Part shown: positions 59,701 through 64,000 of the stretch, in pieces
How the letters are laid out: each line of letters begins with the position of its first letter
Position numbering within the stretch: position 1 is the first letter of the stretch
DNA from: Mercurialis annua
Taxonomy: Eukaryota; Streptophyta; Magnoliopsida; Malpighiales; Euphorbiaceae
Assembly (NCBI RefSeq): GCF_937616625.2
Contig: NC_065570.1
Coordinates: forward strand, 19,182,046-19,246,045
Direction: 5' to 3'
DNA: 64,000 bases
Translations under genes and position numbers: made by a program
Notes under the pieces: model-generated
What the model was told of the DNA's origin: nothing
The model's input: only the letters and a program-made list of their open reading frames with translations
Database searches by the model: none

Positions 59701-62700
59701 AAATCACTAAAAATGTGAAACGTTTGGATTTGTTTCGTAACGTCTGTAAACGTTTGGCTTAAATTGCTAAAAAGGAGAAACGTTTGGGTTTGTTTCCTAA
59801 CGTTTGTAAACGTTTGGCTTAGATCGCTAAAAAGGTAAAACGTTTTGATTTGTTTCGTAACATTTGTAAACGTTTGTTTTAAATCGCTAAAAAGGTGAAA
59901 TGTTTGGATTTGTTTCGTAACGTTCGTAAACGTTTGGCATAATTGCTAAAAAGGTCTTCGTAACGTTTTAAACGTTTGGATTACTTTCGTAACGTTTCTA
60001 AACGCTTGCCTTAAATCGCTAAAAAGGTTAAACATTTGGATTTGTTTCGTAACATTTGAAAACATTTCGCTTATATCACTAAAAAGGTGAAATGTTTGGC
60101 TTAAATCGCTAAAAAGGTGAAAATTTTGGATTTGTTTCGTAATGTTTGTAAAAGTTTGGGTTAAATCGCTAAAGAGGTGAAACGTTTGGATTTAAATTGC
60201 TAAAAAGGTAAAACGTTTGGATTTGTTTCGTAACGTTTGTAAACGTTTGGCTTAAATTGCTAAAAAGGTGAAACATTTGGTTTTGTTTCGGAACGTTTGT
60301 AAACGTTTTGTTTAAATTGCTAATTAGGTGAAACGCATGGATTTGTTTCGTAGCATTTGTAAACATTCGGCTTAAATCGCTAAAAAGGTGAAATGTTTGG
60401 ATTTGTTTCGTAGCGTTTGTAAACGTTCGCCTTAAATCGCTAAAAAGGTTAAACGTTTGGTTTTGTTTCGATACGTTTATAAACGTTCGTCTTAAATAGC
60501 TAATAAGGTGAAATATTTGGTTTTGTTTCGTAACCTTTGTAAACGTTCGGCTTATATAGCTAAAAAGGGGAAACGTTCAGATTTGTTCCGTAACGTTTGT
60601 AAATGTTTGGCTTAAATTGCTAAAAAGGTGAAACGTTTGGATTTTCTTTAAAACGTTTGGAACGATTGGTTTTGTTTTGTATTGTTTGTAAATGTTTGGC
60701 TTAAATCGCTAAAAATGGGAAACGTTTGGATTTCTTTGTAACATTTTAAATGTTTGGTTTTGTTTCGTAATGTTTGTAAATGTTTGCCTTAAATCGCTAA
60801 AAAGGTGAAACGTTTGGATTTATTTTGTAACATTTGTAAACATTTGGTTTCAATCGCTAAAAAGGTGAAACGTTTGGATTTGTTTCGTAACGTTTGTAAA
60901 CGTTTGGCTTAAATCGCTAAAAAGGAGAAACGTTTGGATTTGTTTCGTAACGTTTTAAAAGTTTGGCTTAAATCGCTAAAATGGGAAAACATTTGGATTT
61001 GTTTCGTAACGTTTGTAAACATTCGGTTTAAATCGCTAAAAAGGAGAAATGTTTGGATTTTTTCTGTAACGTTTGTAAATGTTTGACTTAAATTGCTAAA
61101 AAGGTGAAACGTTTGGATTTGTTTCGTAATGTTTGTAAACGATTGGTTTTGTTTCGTAATGTTTGTAAACGTTTGGCTTAAATCGCTAAAAATATGAAAC
61201 GTTTGGATTTGTTTTGTAACGTTTTAAACGTTTGGTTTAGTTTCGTAACGTTTGTAAACGTTTTGCTTAAATTGCAATAAAGGTGAAACGTTTCGATTTG
61301 TTTCGTAACATTTGTAAACGTTTGGTTTCAATCGCTAAAAAGATGAAAAGTTTGGATTTGTTTCGTAACGTTTGTAAACGTTTGGCTTAAATTGCTAATA
61401 AGGTGAAACATTTGGATTTTTTCGTAACGTTTTCAACGTTTGGCTTAAATCACTAAAATGGGGAAACATTTGGATTTGTTTCGTAACGTTTATAATTGTT
61501 TGACTTAAATCGCTAAACAGGTGAAACGTTCGTATTTCTTTCATAACGTTTGTTAACGTTTGGCTTATATTGCTAAAAAGGTGAAACGCTTGGATTTTTT
61601 TCGTAATGTTTGTAAACGATTCGCTTAAATCGCTAAGAAGGGGAAACGTTTGGATTTGTTTCGTAATGTTTGTAAACGTTTGGGTTCAATCGCAAAAAAG
61701 GGGAAACGTTTGAATTTGTTTCGTAACGTTTGTAAACGTTTGGCTTAAATCGTTAAAATGAGGAAACATTTGGATTTGTTTCGTAACGTTTGTAAACGTT
61801 TGGCATAAATCGCTAAAAAGGTGAAACGTTTTGATTTATTTCATAACGTTTGTAAATATTTGGATTTTCTTTCTAACATTTGTAAACATTTTGTTTTGTT
61901 TCGGAACATTTATAAACGTTTTGCTTAAATCGCTATAATGGGGAAACATTTGGATTTGTTTCTTAACGTTTTTAAACGTTTGACTTCAATCGCTAAAAAG
62001 GTGAAACAGTTGGATTTGTTTCGTAACATTTGTAAACGTTTGGCTTAAATTGCTAAAAATGTGAAAAGTTTTTTTTTTCCCGTAATGTTTGTAAATGTTT
62101 GGATTTGTTTATAACGTCTGCAAACGTTTTTAAACGTTTGGCTTAAATCGCTAAAAAGGTGAAACGTTTGGATTTGTTTAGTAACGTTTGTAAATGTTTG
62201 GTTTAAATCTCTAAAATAAGGAAAGGTTTGGATTTTTTTCGTAACGTTTGGATTTGTTTCGTAATGTTTGTAAACGTTTGTTTTTTTTGTAACATTTATA
62301 AACGTTTGGCTTAAATTGCTAAAATGGGGAAACGTTTGGATTTGTTTCATAACGTTTGTAAACGTTTGGCTTCAATCGCTAAAAAGGTGAAACGTTTGGA
62401 TTTGTTTCGGAACGTCTGTAAACATTTGATTAAATTGCTAAAACTGGGTTAAACGTTACGATTTATTTAGTAGCGTTTTAAAAATTTGGCTTAAATCGCT
62501 AAAAAGGTTAAACGTTTGGTTTTGTTTCGTAATTTTTGTAAACGTTTGACTTGAATCACTAAAAAGGTAAAACGTTTGGATTTCTTTCGTATTGTTTGTA
62601 AACGTTTGTCTTAAATTTCTAAAAATTTGAAACGTTTGGATTTGTTTCGGAACGTTTTAAATGTTTGGTTTTGTTTCGTATCATTTGGAAAAGTTTGGCT

Positions 62701-63409
62701 TAAATCGCTAAAAAGGTGAAACGTGTGGGGTTATTTCGTAACGCATGTAAACGTTTGGCTTTAATTGCTAAAAAGGTGAAATGCTTGAATTTGATTCATA
62801 CATTTGGCTTAAATCGCAAAAAGGTAAAATGTTTGGATTTGTTTCGTAAAGTTTGTAAATGTTTGACTTAAATTGCTAAAAAGGTGAAACGCTTGGATTT
62901 GTTTCGTAACGTTTATAAACATTTGGCTTAAATTGCTAAAAAGGTGAAACGTTTGGATTTATTTCGTACCGTTTGTAAACGCTTGGCTTAAATCGCTAAA
63001 AAGATGAAACGTTTGGATTTGTTTCGTACCTTTTGTAAACATTTGACTTAAATCGCTAAAAAGTTGAAACGTTTGGATTTGTTTCGTAACGTTTCTAAAC
63101 GTTTGCATTAAATTGCTAAAAAGGTGAAACTCTTGGTTTTGTTTCGTAATGTTTTTAAACGTTTGACTTAAATTGCTAAATATGGGAAACGTTTGGATTT
63201 GTTTCGTTACGTTTGTAAACGTTTGGCTTCAATAGCTAAAAATGCGAAACGTTTGGATTTGTTTCGTAACGTTTGTAAACGTTTTGCTTAAATCGCTAAA
63301 AAGGTGAAATTTTTGGATTTGTTTCGTAACGTTTTAATCGTTTGGCTTAAATCGCTAAAATGAGGAAACATTTGGATTTGTTTCCTAAATTTTGTAAATT
63401 TTGTAAACG
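56784..63409. repeat. 60-bp satellite array, right block, segment 3
   Basis: The array continues with the same monomer, including some truncated units (for example near 57775-57800 and 60090-60100). It ends abruptly near 63409, where TTTTGTAAACGA runs into the GTGCAC hairpins of LTR D. Confidence 0.95.
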
Positions 63410-63487
63410 ACCGTGCACCAGTGAGGTGCACAAACGTGCACTTGGTTGCACGATCGTGCACCCACCGAAGGGCACGCTCGTGCACCC
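63408..63487. repeat. GTGCAC hairpin cluster at satellite/LTR D junction
   Basis: About five to six GTGCAC-type words (ACGATCGTGCACCC and similar), closely like the clusters in the C LTRs. It marks the exact border between satellite and LTR-derived sequence. Confidence 0.85.
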
Positions 63488-64000
63488 CGACTCGTATCCA
63501 CGTATATGAAGCATATTCTATTTAGAAATTCGACGTTTTTTGAGTAATTTGACTTTAAAAGACGAGCTTCGGACTTTGAGAATTATAAATCTCAAGCTAA
63601 GCTCGACGTTTTAGATAGTCAACAATAATGGAAAACGGTAAGAACGTCATACGATTCTCAAGTATGAGAAGCGATATTCGTTAAGTCATTTATACGACTA
63701 AGATTTATCGAATACGTAAATAAGAATAAAAAACAAAACTAAACCCTAAAACCTAGAAGTATTATACGTGTAAAAATACGAGTTTCATGTCTAACTACTA
63801 AACAATTTGTCAGACGTGTCAGCGAGTAGTGGGGTCAGTAGACGTGGACTAGCGAGAGCATACTATCAGATCGACCATGTCATTACTTGGATAGCGGTCA
63901 CTGTGAGTTGCATTGTACTTTCGCGTGTTATCAACTAAAATTATTTTGATATCATATGATGTATTATTTACACGCATCGCACTATATAAATGAATTGCTG
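63410..64000 (+). repeat. LTR D: diverged LTR fragment, left-truncated, continues off window
   Basis: After the hairpin cluster the sequence follows the order of the C LTR: GTGCACCCCGACT (C has GTGCACCCGGACT), then ATGAGAAGCGAT..CGTTAAG (C has GTGAGAAGCACGATGATCG), TCATGTCT, and GGATAGCGGTCACTGTGAGT (C has GAATAAGCGGTCACTGTGAG at about 9570 and 50190). It is too diverged to be a copy of A, B or C. The U3 side is missing and replaced by satellite. Confidence 0.7.

Noticed and set aside
51325..63409. CRISPR-like array
   Set aside because: Monomers are contiguous with no unique spacers, they vary along the whole unit, and the context is plant heterochromatin.

Overview
The window is plant nuclear DNA, most likely pericentromeric or other heterochromatin of a flowering plant. 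I see no host gene, rRNA, tRNA or prokaryotic feature. Everything from 1 to 64000 can be assigned to a 60-bp satellite, to long-LTR Ty3/gypsy retrotransposons whose gag-pol ends in a chromodomain (Tekay/Del-like chromovirus), or to one duplicated foldback MITE.

The layout is a three-level nest, and each level closes with its own 5-bp target-site duplication (TSD). (1) The satellite runs from 1 to 8425 and resumes in phase at 51325, continuing to about 63409. (2) Element C (+ strand, 8426-51324, TSD CGTTT) split the satellite. Its 5' LTR is itself split, its interior (44375-48822) is almost fully decayed, and its 3' LTR is 48823-51324. (3) Element B (- strand, 9667-43313, TSD TTTAT) sits in C's 5' LTR. 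Its 3' LTR is split, its interior (35697-40349) is non-coding, and its 5' LTR is 40350-43313. (4) Element A (- strand, 10701-34569, TSD ACTAG) sits in B's 3' LTR. It is a tandem concatemer: LTR-INT-LTR-INT-LTR-INT-LTR. The undisrupted LTR copies of C and B within the window act as paralogous empty sites for two of the insertions (near 50281 and 41331).

Each of the three A interiors carries a recognisable but broken gag-pol: Gag with a zinc knuckle, protease, RT, RNase H, integrase and chromodomain. All three share an in-frame UAA in Gag, a DPG protease motif and a UAG in the integrase zinc finger, and each adds its own lesions. LTR2 and LTR3 are chimeras of the two outer LTRs, as expected if one insertion was expanded by unequal recombination.

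The most novel-looking signal is in the LTRs. A, B and C each carry a TATA box, a short pyrimidine-rich leader, a match to a 5' splice site (ACG|GTAAG or ACG|GTACG), and more than 1 kb downstream a conserved block ending in a branch-point-like CTGAC and a pyrimidine-rich CAG|G. This predicts a shared leader intron inside the LTR. In A and C the predicted intron also holds a hairpin minisatellite. A diverged LTR (D, 63410-64000) abuts the satellite exactly at such a hairpin block, so the satellite may have expanded from within an LTR. Nothing was computed or searched; identities are by eye.
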